64,000 nt of DNA from Cobetia sp. cqz5-12 (GCF_016495405.1 NZ_CP044522.1:868001-932000); one strand, 5' to 3'; shown: positions 9,111 through 18,495, numbered from the stretch's first letter. Numbers and translations are program-made. The notes: generated by a model not told the origin, from the letters alone.

Positions 9111-9144
9111 GCCGCGGCCAGCCACAAGGGAGGTTGGCCGCGGC
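9111..9144 (+). promoter_or_regulatory. Intercistronic hairpin between pgl and eda
   Basis: A perfect 10-bp GC-rich stem (GCCGCGGCCA / TGGCCGCGGC) with a 14-base loop starts nine bases after the pgl stop and ends just before the eda ribosome-binding site (AAGGAG). No T-run follows, so it looks more like an mRNA processing or stability element, or a partial attenuator, than a terminator. Confidence 0.55.
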
Positions 9145-9158
9145 ACAAGGAGAACGCC

Positions 9159-9821
9159 ATGAGCTTTGAAAAACAGCTTCCGTCGACTCGCACCACCGAG
9201 ATCGACAGCATCTGCCAGAAAGCCTCCGTGCTGCCGGTGATCGCCGTCGAGCGCATCGAGGACGCCGTACCGCTGGGCAAGGCCCTCTACGAAGGTGGCC
9301 TGACCGTGCTGGAAGTCACGCTGCGTACCGACTGCGCGCTGGAAGCCATCCGCCTGATGCGTGAAGCGCTGCCCAACGCCAGCATCGGTGCCGGCACCGT
9401 GCTGACGCCGGAACAGTATCGCCAGGTGGAAGAGCTGGGTGTCGACTTCATCGTCACGCCGGGCACCACCGAAGCGCTGTACCAGTACGGCGTGACCAGC
9501 AGCGTGCCGATGCTGCCGGGTGTCGCGACCGTCTCGGAGCTGATGACGGGCTGGCAGTACGGTTACCGTCGCTTCAAGTTCTTCCCGGCGGAAGCCGCGG
9601 GCGGCGTCAATGCGATCAAGTCCTTCGGTGGCCCGATCAGCGAAGCTCGCTTCTGCCCGACTGGCGGCATTTCCCTGAGCAACGCCGCTGACTACCTCGC
9701 GCTCAAGAACGTGATGTGTGTCGGTGGTAGCTGGGTCGCGCCGCAGAAGCTGATCGATGCGGGTGACTGGGATGGTATCCGCGAGCTGGCGCGTGAAGCC
9801 TCTGAGCGTTTCCACCGCTGA
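9159..9821 (+). CDS. eda: KDPG/KHG aldolase (2-keto-3-deoxy-6-phosphogluconate aldolase)
   Basis: Cleaves 2-keto-3-deoxy-6-phosphogluconate to pyruvate and glyceraldehyde-3-phosphate, the last step of the Entner-Doudoroff pathway. The class I aldolase residues are visible: Glu52 in EVTLRT and the Schiff-base Lys140 in RFKFFPAE, with GAGTVLT between them. Length of 220 aa is normal. A strong AAGGAGA ribosome-binding site precedes the ATG. Together with zwf and pgl this gives a glucose-6-phosphate catabolic operon, but edd (the dehydratase) is not in the window. Confidence 0.96.
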   Translation: MSFEKQLPSTRTTEIDSICQKASVLPVIAVERIEDAVPLGKALYEGGLTVLEVTLRTDCALEAIRLMREALPNASIGAGTVLTPEQYRQVEELGVDFIVTPGTTEALYQYGVTSSVPMLPGVATVSELMTGWQYGYRRFKFFPAEAAGGVNAIKSFGGPISEARFCPTGGISLSNAADYLALKNVMCVGGSWVAPQKLIDAGDWDGIRELAREASERFHR

Positions 9822-9863
9822 AGCCTGATTTCTGGATGAGTGCTGGCCACTGATCCAGCGGCT

Positions 9864-9907
9864 GCCTGTCAACGTCCTGCACGCCGTCGTGCTTGAGGCT
9901 GACAGGC
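9864..9907. repeat. Nested inverted repeats downstream of eda
   Basis: An outer perfect 8-bp inverted repeat (GCCTGTCA at 9864-9871, TGACAGGC at 9900-9907) encloses an inner 5-bp one (GCACG 9879-9883, CGTGC 9888-9892). It lies between the eda stop and the terminator and would fold as one extended hairpin in the 3' untranslated RNA. Confidence 0.4.
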
Positions 9908-9948
9908 TGCCAGTACTGCTCTCTCTCGACAGCTTGGCTGTTGCTTGT

Positions 9949-9978
9949 GACCCGTCTCTCGCGAGGCGGGTCTTTTTT
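9949..9978 (+). terminator. Rho-independent terminator of zwf-pgl-eda
   Basis: GACCCGTCTC-TCGC-GAGGCGGGTC stem-loop (one G-T pair) followed immediately by a run of seven Ts. Confidence 0.88.
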
Positions 9979-10062
9979 GTGCGCGTCATCTGGCGGGCTG
10001 GCGGAATGATTAGCTGATAGGTGGGCCCGGCTGGAGCCGCTTGGCTAGCTGTGACACCTGTC

Positions 10063-11118
10063 TCAATGCTGCGGCGTGCTCAGCTGTCGGTAGAGGTCAT
10101 CCAGCAGGGGCAGGGCCAGCCCATGTCGGGTGGCGGCAAGGCGCAACGGGCCAAGGATCGCCTCGACCTCGGTAGGGCGACCGGCGAGCACATCCTGAAG
10201 CATCGAAGCGCGATTGTTGGCGGTCGCGCGGATGACCTGCTCGACCAGCGCCTGCCAGCCTTCCCCCGGGGCAGAGATACCTTCGCTATCCAGCACCGTA
10301 GCGATCTCCTCGACCGCCTGGCGGACCATCGGGGCAAATGGCCGGTCACGCAGCTGGCCATTGCGAATGCGATAGCGTGCCACCAGAGGATTGATTGCCG
10401 CATTGATCGCCAGCTTGTGCCACAGGCGAGTCTGGATGTCCGGCGTCTGTTCGCACGCAAACCCTGCAGCCTTCAGCCACTCACATTGCATGAGGGCGGC
10501 CTGGTGGGACTGGCTGTCGGGGTCGCCGTCGCCGTCACTTTGCCATGCGCCCAGCCAGGTGTGACCGCGTCCGGCGTGTTGCACGCCCAGATGTTGGAGT
10601 TCATCTGCTGTTGAGCCTGCGTCAGGCGTCGTGCTTGCGCCAGTCTCGGGTGGCAGCCAGGCGCCTTCGGTGGTGCTGGCGCATAGCAGGTTGGCGTGGC
10701 GTTCGGCCAGCCACGGCTGAGCGCTCAGGCCATTCTGCCAGCAGGTCACGGGAGTCTCGGGCGTGATATGTGGTGTCAGTTGCTGCCAGACGGCGGGTAC
10801 GCCGTAGGCCTTGGTCGTCAGCCAGATGGCAGAGGGTTTTCTAGATGACGGGCCTTGCAGTGTGTCAATTGTCGAATATTTTATCTTTGTGCTAACAGTG
10901 TGTGATTCTGGTGTGGTCATGTCGAGAATGATCGCTTGTCCCACCATTGCCTGACGCCCCAGCAACAAGACACGCGGTAACGTGGATGCTCCCTGCTCAC
11001 GCAGCTCTCGCTGACGTGCTGCCATCAGCGAAGCTGCCAACAGGCGCCCGATGGCGCCCGGGCCGATGATCCACAGCCAGTTGTCTTCCGGGTCAGTCAT
11101 TGTGTGCATATTTGTCAT
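10063..11118 (-). CDS. panE: Ketopantoate reductase (2-dehydropantoate 2-reductase)
   Basis: Reduces 2-dehydropantoate to pantoate with NADPH in coenzyme A synthesis. The N-terminal nucleotide-binding motif IIGPGAIGRLLAA lies about residues 14-26. The C-terminal ApbA/PanE domain carries the LWHKLAINAAINPL stretch, including the catalytic-type Lys, and an N-rich helix typical of the family. The start is uncertain. ATGs at 11118, 11109 and 11100 are all in frame and none has a strong ribosome-binding site; 11118 gives 351 aa. It lies downstream of topB on the same strand (67-base gap). The middle is AT-richer than its ends. Confidence 0.85.
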   Translation of the reverse strand: MTNMHTMTDPEDNWLWIIGPGAIGRLLAASLMAARQRELREQGASTLPRVLLLGRQAMVGQAIILDMTTPESHTVSTKIKYSTIDTLQGPSSRKPSAIWLTTKAYGVPAVWQQLTPHITPETPVTCWQNGLSAQPWLAERHANLLCASTTEGAWLPPETGASTTPDAGSTADELQHLGVQHAGRGHTWLGAWQSDGDGDPDSQSHQAALMQCEWLKAAGFACEQTPDIQTRLWHKLAINAAINPLVARYRIRNGQLRDRPFAPMVRQAVEEIATVLDSEGISAPGEGWQALVEQVIRATANNRASMLQDVLAGRPTEVEAILGPLRLAATRHGLALPLLDDLYRQLSTPQH

Positions 11119-11185
11119 CTTGTTCTGGAGGGCAGAGGAGTGCGTGAGCGCGGGAAAGACCGGTGGTACTTCACCTGACCCGCAG

Positions 11186-13330
11186 TCAGCTATCGGTCTT
11201 GCGTCGTGACGCAGTCGCTCGCTTGCGGGGGCTCTTGGTGTAAGCACTTTTGCGAGAAGCGCCGTCCTTATTGCTGCCAGCAGTGTTGCCAGAAGAGCCG
11301 CCAGACGCGCGCTTCTTGTAGGACGTTGTCTTGCGACGCGTGCCGCCCTTGCCACCCCCCTTGCGCGGCGCGGGTGTCGCACCGCCGACGCTGGCCAGTG
11401 CCGTGCTCAAGCGGCTGGCGGAGCTATCGGCGAGCAGCGCACGCAGATCCACGATCAGATCGCTCAAGAAGGGCGCTGCCGGGTCGCCTTGCTCGTGGAT
11501 CATGCTCAGGCGCTGCTCCCACTGTGCGGTGCGCTCCGGACGCGATACGGCAGGCGGCAGCGCATGAATCAGCGCGCGACCGATACGTGTCGAGCGCATC
11601 GCCTGGCCTTCGCGCACCAGATAGCCGCGATTGATCAGTGTCTCGAGCATGCCGGCGCGTGTCGCCTCTGTGCCCAGGCCATCCACATCGCGCAGCGTGC
11701 GCCTTACCGCTTCATCCTCGACGTAGCGTGCGATGTTCATCATCGCCTGGATCAGGCTGGCATCGTTGAAGGGCTCCGGCGGGCGGGTCTCTTTCTCCTC
11801 GATACCACAGTCGAGCACGCAGGCCGGTTCGCCTTCCGTCAGGGCGGGCAGTGGCGGCGGGGTCTTGTCATCGGCGGCTGCGTTCTTGTCAGAGGCCTTC
11901 TTGTCAGGGTCTTGCTTATCAGCTGTCTCACTGGCCTCCACATTGCGCTTGAACAGCACCTTCCAGCCCTCGTCGATGACGCTGCGGCCACTGGCGCGGA
12001 AGGGCTCCTTGGCGAAGCGCAGTTCGACCTTGACCTCGCGATAGCGATAGGCCGGATAGAACTGGGCCAGCACGTTGCGCGAGATCATGCGGTAGAGGTT
12101 GGCTTCATCGCGGGAGAGGCGTGCATAGTCCGGCTCGCGGCCGGTGGGGGCCAGTGCATGGTGCGCGCTGACCTTGCTGTCATTGAAGGCGCGCGAGCGC
12201 AGGCTGAAATCGGCGCCGCCACTGAAGCGTTCAAGCTCGCGGTCACCCACGCAGGCACTGATCATCAGATTGGCCATGCCGGCGTGATGTTCGCGCGGCA
12301 GGTAGCGACAGTCGGAGCGCGGATAGGTGATCAGCTGGTGACGCTCGTAAAGCGCCTGGCAGGTGTCGAGTACCTTCTGGGCGGGCAGACGGAAACGGCG
12401 CGCGGCATCGACCTGCAGCGCCGACAGCGAATAGGGCAGCGGCGCGGGCTGTGACTTGTCGCTGGCCTCGACACTTTCGACATGGCCATCGCCGAGGGTG
12501 GTCAAGGTCGCGAGATGGCGGGCGAGGCGCTCGGCGGGACGGCTATCCAGCAGGCGACCCTTGTCATCGAGTGGCAGCGGGGTGCCCTTGTCCGCCAGAC
12601 GTTGCAGCCAGGGTGAGCTGGTCGCATGCCACCAGGCCTTGAAGCTGCCCGCCGCCACGCCAGCCTCTATCCACAGCGGGAAGAAGGCGCGGGGCTCGAA
12701 GGCCTCGATTTCCTCGTCACGGCGCACGACCAGCCCCAGCAGCGGCGTCTGCACACGACCCACCGACAGCACGCCGTCGTGGCCGGCCTGACGCCCAGTC
12801 AATGTCCAGGCGCGGGTCAGGTTCATGCCATACAGCCAGTCGGCGCGCTGGCGCGCCAGCGCCGCTTCATAGAGCGGCTGCCAGCGCTGATTATCGTCCA
12901 GCTTGTTGAGGGCACGGCTGACGGCAGGGCGGTTCATGTCGCTGATCAGCAGGCGTTTGACCGGCCCGCGCCAGCGCATGTGCTCCAGCACTTCCTGCAC
13001 CAGCAGCTGGCCTTCACGGTCGGGGTCGCCGGCATGCACGACCTCATCGGCCAGCTTGAGCTGCTCGCGGATGGTCTTGAGCTGACCGCGCGCCTGGCTG
13101 CGTGGCTTGAGCTTCCATTGCTCGGGAATGATCGGCAGGTGGTCCAGCGACCAGCGCTTGAAGCGCTCGTCGTAGTCATCCGGCGGGGCCTGCTCCAGCA
13201 GGTGGCCGATGCACCAGGTGACACGGGTGTCACCGGCATCGATATAGCCGTCGCGCTTGCTTGAGCGTCCGGGCAGCGCCTCGGCAATGGCGCGGGCGAG
13301 GCTGGGCTTTTCGGCGATGATCAGGCGCAT
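11186..13330 (-). CDS. topB: DNA topoisomerase III (type IA)
   Basis: Type IA topoisomerase that relaxes and decatenates DNA through a 5'-phosphotyrosine intermediate. The N-terminal Toprim domain begins MRLIIAEKPS and includes GDPDREGQ (Asp102, Asp104). The active-site motif LITYPRSD places the catalytic Tyr at residue 336, close to Tyr328 of E. coli TopB. I chose the ATG at 13330 as the family's normal first residue. The last ~70 residues are a Lys/Arg/Ser-rich tail likely to bind nucleic acid. Between about residues 450 and 480 there is a low-complexity Asp/Lys-rich insertion (KQDPDKKASDKN). Length is 714 aa. Zinc fingers of the topoisomerase I type are absent. Confidence 0.95.
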   Translation of the reverse strand: MRLIIAEKPSLARAIAEALPGRSSKRDGYIDAGDTRVTWCIGHLLEQAPPDDYDERFKRWSLDHLPIIPEQWKLKPRSQARGQLKTIREQLKLADEVVHAGDPDREGQLLVQEVLEHMRWRGPVKRLLISDMNRPAVSRALNKLDDNQRWQPLYEAALARQRADWLYGMNLTRAWTLTGRQAGHDGVLSVGRVQTPLLGLVVRRDEEIEAFEPRAFFPLWIEAGVAAGSFKAWWHATSSPWLQRLADKGTPLPLDDKGRLLDSRPAERLARHLATLTTLGDGHVESVEASDKSQPAPLPYSLSALQVDAARRFRLPAQKVLDTCQALYERHQLITYPRSDCRYLPREHHAGMANLMISACVGDRELERFSGGADFSLRSRAFNDSKVSAHHALAPTGREPDYARLSRDEANLYRMISRNVLAQFYPAYRYREVKVELRFAKEPFRASGRSVIDEGWKVLFKRNVEASETADKQDPDKKASDKNAAADDKTPPPLPALTEGEPACVLDCGIEEKETRPPEPFNDASLIQAMMNIARYVEDEAVRRTLRDVDGLGTEATRAGMLETLINRGYLVREGQAMRSTRIGRALIHALPPAVSRPERTAQWEQRLSMIHEQGDPAAPFLSDLIVDLRALLADSSASRLSTALASVGGATPAPRKGGGKGGTRRKTTSYKKRASGGSSGNTAGSNKDGASRKSAYTKSPRKRATASRRKTDS

Positions 13331-13399
13331 CGGGCATCCTGCGGTCAAAGGCTGTCGATATGATGATCCATACAGTATGCCGTTGGCCCGAGGCGGGGA

Positions 13400-15352
13400 T
13401 CAATCGTCGTCGAGCGCGCGACGTGCCTGGACGAGGGCGCGATACCAGTCGCGGTTGGCGGTCTGGATCAGCGGGGGGCGATTGGAGAGATAGCTGACCG
13501 GGTGGTGATCGGCGGGCTGATAGTTGCTGAGCATGTTGAGCGTCGCTTCACGGGCGCCGAAGGTATCGCGCAGGAACTCGATGGCCAGCGGCTCCAGCTC
13601 GACGCGGTAGTGGCGTACCAGCGCGATGGCCAGTGATTCGGCGGTGCGTGACAGGTCATCGTCGATCTCGCGCACCATGGCGCTGCCCAGGGCCGCCTTG
13701 GCCGCCGCGGACTGATTGGGCTCCAGCTGGCCGAAGTAGGCGGCGTTGGAGCCATTGATGGCGCGCTGCACGGCCGGGCGTGACAGGTGTATGTGGGGCT
13801 CCAGCGCGAGGGCGATCTCGACCGCCATCGCCTTGGCCTTGTCGACACCGACCCGCAGCACCGTCTCGCGCGCCTGATAGGCAATCTCGCTGTCGACGCG
13901 CTTGATGCGGCTCTCGTTCAAGTGATCGGCCAGATGCTTGCAGACCTCCGCCTTGGCTTCATCGTCCAGCGCGATGGTCTTTTCCTGAATGCGCAGACCG
14001 CGACGGCCCGGACCGACCCGCAGGCGTGTAGCGTCATCGGACATCTGCGAGGCGATGTTCTCCCAGCGCTTGGACATCTTGAGGAAGACGGCGTGGCTGC
14101 GTCCGACCTGCTCGTAGGCATTGGTCACCGTCTTGTAGAGGCGGATGGCGTTGGTGAGGATGTCGGCCCGCGAGCGCAGCGCGGCGCGGTGTTCACGATC
14201 GCCCTCATTGACCGCGATCGCCAGATGCGTCACCTGCTCGGCAAGGGCGTCCATCGCCTGGGTAGAGCGCTCCAGCAGTACCTCGGCGCGCAGGCCGGAG
14301 GCGGCGTCTTCCACCAGGGTGCCGGACTGCTCGGCCAGATAGACCGTCAGCGCCTTGAGGCGTGACAGGCCGGTGGCCTGACGAATGCGATACCGCGAGC
14401 GGGCATGCTCGAGGTTGTCCAGCGCGCGCGCCAGCTTCCAGCGGCCACGGTATTCGAAGGTCAGCAGCGGAATCTTGCGCCCGCTGATCAGCTCGAAGGC
14501 CAGAATCAGCATCTCCTCCACGTCCTGCAGGGTCATCAGCAGGTCGTTGTCCTGCTCGATGGCCGCCAGCACACGCTCGATGAAGTTCTCGTCACGCGGC
14601 ACGCCGCTGTGCAGGTCGGGCGCGCGCCCTTCGAAGCGCTCACGCAGCAGGCCAATGGCCTCGGGGGCCAGTTCGGCCAGCTCATTGAACTGGGGTTCGA
14701 GCCATTCGCGGTTGAGGCTGTTCATGTCGCGGATGCGCGCATGCAGGCCCACGCGACGGTAGACGTCGATCTGGCTGATGATGCGCGCGGCATCACGGTC
14801 ATCGAGCAGCTCCAGCGCCGCCAGCTCGACCCCCTCCGGCGCGAGATCCTGCTTGCGCAGCAGCATGGCCGCCGCTTCACGCCGGCGGGCATCGCCTTCG
14901 AGGCTCTCGACGATCAGGTTGCGCGTGGCAAGGATCAGCTCCGGCACGGTGTCGATGACGCGCTCGATCTTGGCTTCGGTGCGGTCATAGCGCCGTGAGC
15001 TGGTCAAGTTATGGGCGATGTTGGCCACGATGCCAGCGACACCGGTGATGACGGTGTAGGAGATGAAGAAGATGTAGTTCTCGAAGGTCGGTTCCTTGCC
15101 GTAACCGAGCAGATAGCCGCCCCAGGCGCCGATCAGCGTCACCGGGCCTGCGGTCCACAGGATCTGCATCAGGCTCACCGACCAGGGCACACGCTCCACG
15201 GCCTGGGTAATGCGGCGAATCTCGTCGCGGCCCTCACGCTCCAGACGCACCTGGGGCGCGTCATTGGCAGTGTTGGCTCGGGGACGAAAGGGGCTCGGCA
15301 ACAGCAAGGCAGGCTTCCTTGATTGAACGGGGTGGGGCTTCTGGCGCGACAT
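13400..15352 (-). CDS. Unknown 650-residue protein with two N-terminal membrane segments
   Basis: I do not recognise this family. From the ATG at 15352 (MSRQKPHP), a basic, proline-rich start is followed by two probable membrane helices (about residues 58-84 and 92-114). Then comes a soluble, mainly alpha-helical domain of more than 500 residues, rich in charged residues and Leu/Ala. This looks like a membrane-anchored cytoplasmic helical bundle. No catalytic motif, nucleotide-binding loop or sensor motif was seen. The frame remains open for 60 codons upstream of the chosen start, but that part is cysteine-rich and atypical. It lies 69 bases upstream of topB on the same strand and diverges from the methyltransferase gene. 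Confidence 0.75.
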   Translation of the reverse strand: MSRQKPHPVQSRKPALLLPSPFRPRANTANDAPQVRLEREGRDEIRRITQAVERVPWSVSLMQILWTAGPVTLIGAWGGYLLGYGKEPTFENYIFFISYTVITGVAGIVANIAHNLTSSRRYDRTEAKIERVIDTVPELILATRNLIVESLEGDARRREAAAMLLRKQDLAPEGVELAALELLDDRDAARIISQIDVYRRVGLHARIRDMNSLNREWLEPQFNELAELAPEAIGLLRERFEGRAPDLHSGVPRDENFIERVLAAIEQDNDLLMTLQDVEEMLILAFELISGRKIPLLTFEYRGRWKLARALDNLEHARSRYRIRQATGLSRLKALTVYLAEQSGTLVEDAASGLRAEVLLERSTQAMDALAEQVTHLAIAVNEGDREHRAALRSRADILTNAIRLYKTVTNAYEQVGRSHAVFLKMSKRWENIASQMSDDATRLRVGPGRRGLRIQEKTIALDDEAKAEVCKHLADHLNESRIKRVDSEIAYQARETVLRVGVDKAKAMAVEIALALEPHIHLSRPAVQRAINGSNAAYFGQLEPNQSAAAKAALGSAMVREIDDDLSRTAESLAIALVRHYRVELEPLAIEFLRDTFGAREATLNMLSNYQPADHHPVSYLSNRPPLIQTANRDWYRALVQARRALDDD

Positions 15353-15562
15353 GGGCTGCCGAGAGGTTCGTGAGCACGAGCCTCGAGCGCAGCGCGGGGC
15401 AGAGGGTGTCGTCAACAGTAGCATTGGGCAACCTTTTGGCTCCAGTGAGCAAGGGCCGCAAGCGGGTCGAGCGTGGTAGAATTTCGCCCGCCACTGACTG
15501 GCCAGCGGGTCTCGCCAGGTCGTCAGGCTCACGCTAGGACATCAAAAAGCTCTGGAGGTTGT

Positions 15563-16513
15563 GTGGAACGAGACTTGGAAGCAGGAAAGGGGGCAGGTGA
15601 CGGGGCTGAAGTCGTGCTGCTGGACGGCGGCATGGGCCAGGAACTGGTGCGTCGTAGCGGTCGTGAGCCGACCCCGCTGTGGTCGTCTCAGGTGATGCTG
15701 GACCAGCCTGAGCTGGTGCGTGACCTGCACCTCGATTTCATTCGTGCCGGCGCGCGCGTCATCACGCTCAATACCTACACGGCCACGCCGCAGCGTCTGG
15801 GTCTGGCGGGTGTCGGCGAGTCGATCGCGGCCATTCATGCTGCTGCTGGCAAGGCCGCGCGGGATGCCATCGCCCTGAGCGGTGAGACGGATGTCCGCGT
15901 GGCGGGCTGCCTGCCGCCGCTGGTTGCCACCTATCGCCCCGATGTCGCGCCGGATGCTGACGAGTCCCTGGCCAGCTATCGCCGCCTGGTGGAGTTGCAG
16001 GCGCCGCTGGCCGATATCCTGCTGTGTGAGGCGCTGTCTTCCTGCGTCGAGGCGCGCGCCGCAGCCACCGCAGCACTCGAGAGCGGTTTGCCGGTGTGGG
16101 TCTCGCTGACGGTGAAGGATGATCTGACCGCGACCCTACGCAGCGGTGAGCCGCTGGCCGACGCGGTCAGTATGCTGCAAGCGATGGGCGTGGACGCGAT
16201 CCTGATCAATTGCAGCGCGCCGGAAGCCATTCAGGGTAGTCTGGAAAATCTGCTGGCCAGCCCGCTGCCGACCGGTGCCTATGCCAACGGCTTCACCTCG
16301 ATCGCGGAGCTCAATCCCGGCGGCACCGTCAAGGACCTCAAGGCGCGCGAAGACCTGGGGCCGGAGCAGTACGCGGCGCATGCGCTGGGGTGGGTCAATG
16401 CCGGCATTCGAATCGTCGGCGGTTGCTGCGAGGTGGGACCGGCGCATATCGCCTGCCTGGCCGAACAGCTCAGCTCAGCAGGTTATCGCTGCGTCAGCCG
16501 CTTGAGTGAGTGA
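15563..16513 (+). CDS. Homocysteine S-methyltransferase family protein
   Basis: Homocysteine S-methyltransferase domain (MmuM/Pfam S-methyl_trans type), predicted to transfer a methyl group from S-methylmethionine or a betaine-like donor to homocysteine. The three zinc-ligand cysteines are visible: one in the INCSAPE segment and a pair in GGCCEVGP near the C-terminus. The N-terminal LLDGGMGQEL motif is typical. A GTG at 15563 is the best start because GGAGG lies four bases upstream (15554-15558); it gives 316 aa. There is no ATG in the plausible region. The donor cannot be decided from sequence. It is a single gene, divergent from the unknown membrane-protein gene. Confidence 0.88.
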   Translation: MERDLEAGKGAGDGAEVVLLDGGMGQELVRRSGREPTPLWSSQVMLDQPELVRDLHLDFIRAGARVITLNTYTATPQRLGLAGVGESIAAIHAAAGKAARDAIALSGETDVRVAGCLPPLVATYRPDVAPDADESLASYRRLVELQAPLADILLCEALSSCVEARAAATAALESGLPVWVSLTVKDDLTATLRSGEPLADAVSMLQAMGVDAILINCSAPEAIQGSLENLLASPLPTGAYANGFTSIAELNPGGTVKDLKAREDLGPEQYAAHALGWVNAGIRIVGGCCEVGPAHIACLAEQLSSAGYRCVSRLSE

Positions 16514-16668
16514 ACGATGAGGGGCGAGGCTTCCTCGTGATAGACTTCGCCCCTTGATTCGCAGGTTCTGACGGGCATCGCGCCTGAGGAAACGCCGAAG
16601 TGAACGCCGAGGCGACGACCGGGATGCGGTGCCTGCAGGGCTGTGAAACGCTTTTTTAGGGAGATGCC

Positions 16669-18495
16669 ATGCTTGCCGAGTGGGTCGAACGGCTCTTGAG
16701 TTACGCCAGTGGGGCACTTGATGCCATCCGCGCCGATGAATCCTTTCCTGCCTTCATGCAGTGGGCGCATTCGGAGGGCGTGAACTACAGCGGTGGCGAC
16801 GAAGCGCTGGCGGTAGCGCTGGCGCCGGTGCTGTGGAGCCAGACTCCGCTGGTGCGACTCGACTTCGCGCGCGAGTCATTGGCACCGCCCGGACGCAACG
16901 AGCCTTGCTGGTGTGACTCGGGTCGCAAGTACAAGCAGTGCTGCGACAAGGTGCAGCTGCCGGCGATTCCGGATCACCTGATGTGGATGCTGTCGCTGCG
17001 CGAGTTCAAGGGTGAACAGCTCAAGGCGGCGCTGGCCTCCGGTCTCGCGCCGGCGCAGGCGCTGCTCGAGGCGGGACTGATCAGCGCCGAGAGCGGCAAT
17101 CGCGGTCGGGCTCAGCAGATCATGGAGGCGCTGTTCGATACCAGCGACTGGTCGCGTCTGCCCGAGCAGGCGGAGCCTGGCTTCGAGCTGCTGCTGGATC
17201 TCTATCAGGAGCGCGGCTTCACCCGCAAGAAGGCGCTGCTGCTCGATGAGGTGCTGGAGCGTGGTCCTGCCTTCCTGCGTGGCGTCGCCCTGGAGCATCA
17301 GTGTCTGCTGCATCTGGACAGCGATGATCTGGGCTCGGCGCGTGCCGCCTTCATTCGTGCCCAGCAGACGCTGCCCGATTCGCCGACGCTGGCGTATATC
17401 GAGGCCATGCTGCTGTTGCATGAAGGTCAGCCGGAAGAGGCGCAGGATCGTGCGCGCTTCTGGTGGCGTCGTCTGTCCAAGCAGAAGGACATCGAGCCCG
17501 GTCAGCTGGAATTCCTGGCGGATCTGGCCGAAAACCCGCGTGCCACCCTCGCCGAGCAGATGGTCAATTCCGATGAGTCGCTGTCGGATTCACTGGCTGC
17601 ACTGCAGGCGTTGTTCGAGGTGATCGAGCATCCGCCGCGCCTGGCGCTGGAATCGCAGGACGATGGCAGTCTGCTGTTCCGTCAGAATGCGGAGCAGGCC
17701 GTGACACTCGGGCTCTGGGAGGCGGTCTTCCCGGCGCGTATCGAGGAAGAGGCGGCGCTGGCGCTGGACATCGATCCCTGGGAGGTCCAGGACCCCAACG
17801 AGTGGTTGCAGCAGCTGTGCGCCAGCCCCGAATGGCTGGACGTTCCGGCGGTGTGTCAGGGGCTGATCCTGGCGCTGGCCAGTCGCTTCGGTAGCCTGCC
17901 GTGGATGTCGGATACCTTCTTCGTGCCGTTGGCACAGCGCTTTGATCGTTGGCTCGATCAGATCGAACAGGCCGGCGGCCTGCTGCGCTGGGAAGATGGC
18001 GACAACGCCCAGTTGCTGCGCTGTGGCTTGGGGCTGGTGATCGGCATGGAGCGCGGTGAGCGTGAGCGTTCGCGCCAGCTGGCGGAGCGCCTGCTCAAGC
18101 TCGACGAGGAAGACAGCCTCGGTCTGCGTGAGCTGGTGCTGGATCAGCTGCTGCGCGAAGGCCGCAACGACGAGGCCGTGACCCTCGCCGAGCATGATAT
18201 CGAGCGACGTGCCGTCGATGAGGAAATGCCGCTGCTGGGCATCCTGATGGGTCAGGTGCTGGCGCTCTATCGACTGGGTCGCGACAAGGACGCCGAGCAG
18301 GCACTCGAGATCGTGAGGGAAGCCAATTCGCATCTGATCAGCTTGCTGCTGGCGGAGCATCCGCGGCCGGTGAGTCTGGCGGTGGAAGCGCCGGAACCCG
18401 GCACGCGTGGCGAGGCCTGGCAGTACCGCACCCTGATGCGCGACCAGTGGAAGCGCAGTGAAGGCGCGCTTGCCTGGCTGGCCAAGCATCGCTGA
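16669..18495 (+). CDS. SEC-C motif protein with long helical-repeat region
   Basis: The product is 608 aa. A metal-binding SEC-C motif lies at residues 74-92 (PGRNEPCWCDSGRKYKQCC, with Cys80, Cys82, Cys91 and Cys92 in the C-x-C-x8-CC pattern). In SecA and other proteins this motif binds zinc. The rest is a run of amphipathic helix pairs resembling TPR repeats, for example the section around RAAFIRAQQTLPDSPTLAYIEAMLLL. No enzyme motif is seen. It is probably a cytoplasmic scaffold or binding protein. The ATG at 16669 follows a weak purine-rich region (TTAGGGAGATGCC). It ends before a strong bidirectional terminator. Confidence 0.8.
   Translation: MLAEWVERLLSYASGALDAIRADESFPAFMQWAHSEGVNYSGGDEALAVALAPVLWSQTPLVRLDFARESLAPPGRNEPCWCDSGRKYKQCCDKVQLPAIPDHLMWMLSLREFKGEQLKAALASGLAPAQALLEAGLISAESGNRGRAQQIMEALFDTSDWSRLPEQAEPGFELLLDLYQERGFTRKKALLLDEVLERGPAFLRGVALEHQCLLHLDSDDLGSARAAFIRAQQTLPDSPTLAYIEAMLLLHEGQPEEAQDRARFWWRRLSKQKDIEPGQLEFLADLAENPRATLAEQMVNSDESLSDSLAALQALFEVIEHPPRLALESQDDGSLLFRQNAEQAVTLGLWEAVFPARIEEEAALALDIDPWEVQDPNEWLQQLCASPEWLDVPAVCQGLILALASRFGSLPWMSDTFFVPLAQRFDRWLDQIEQAGGLLRWEDGDNAQLLRCGLGLVIGMERGERERSRQLAERLLKLDEEDSLGLRELVLDQLLREGRNDEAVTLAEHDIERRAVDEEMPLLGILMGQVLALYRLGRDKDAEQALEIVREANSHLISLLLAEHPRPVSLAVEAPEPGTRGEAWQYRTLMRDQWKRSEGALAWLAKHR

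Noticed and set aside
17590..18489. Long antisense frame over the SEC-C protein gene
   Set aside because: Gln/His/Arg-rich shadow composition, no start signal, no motif.
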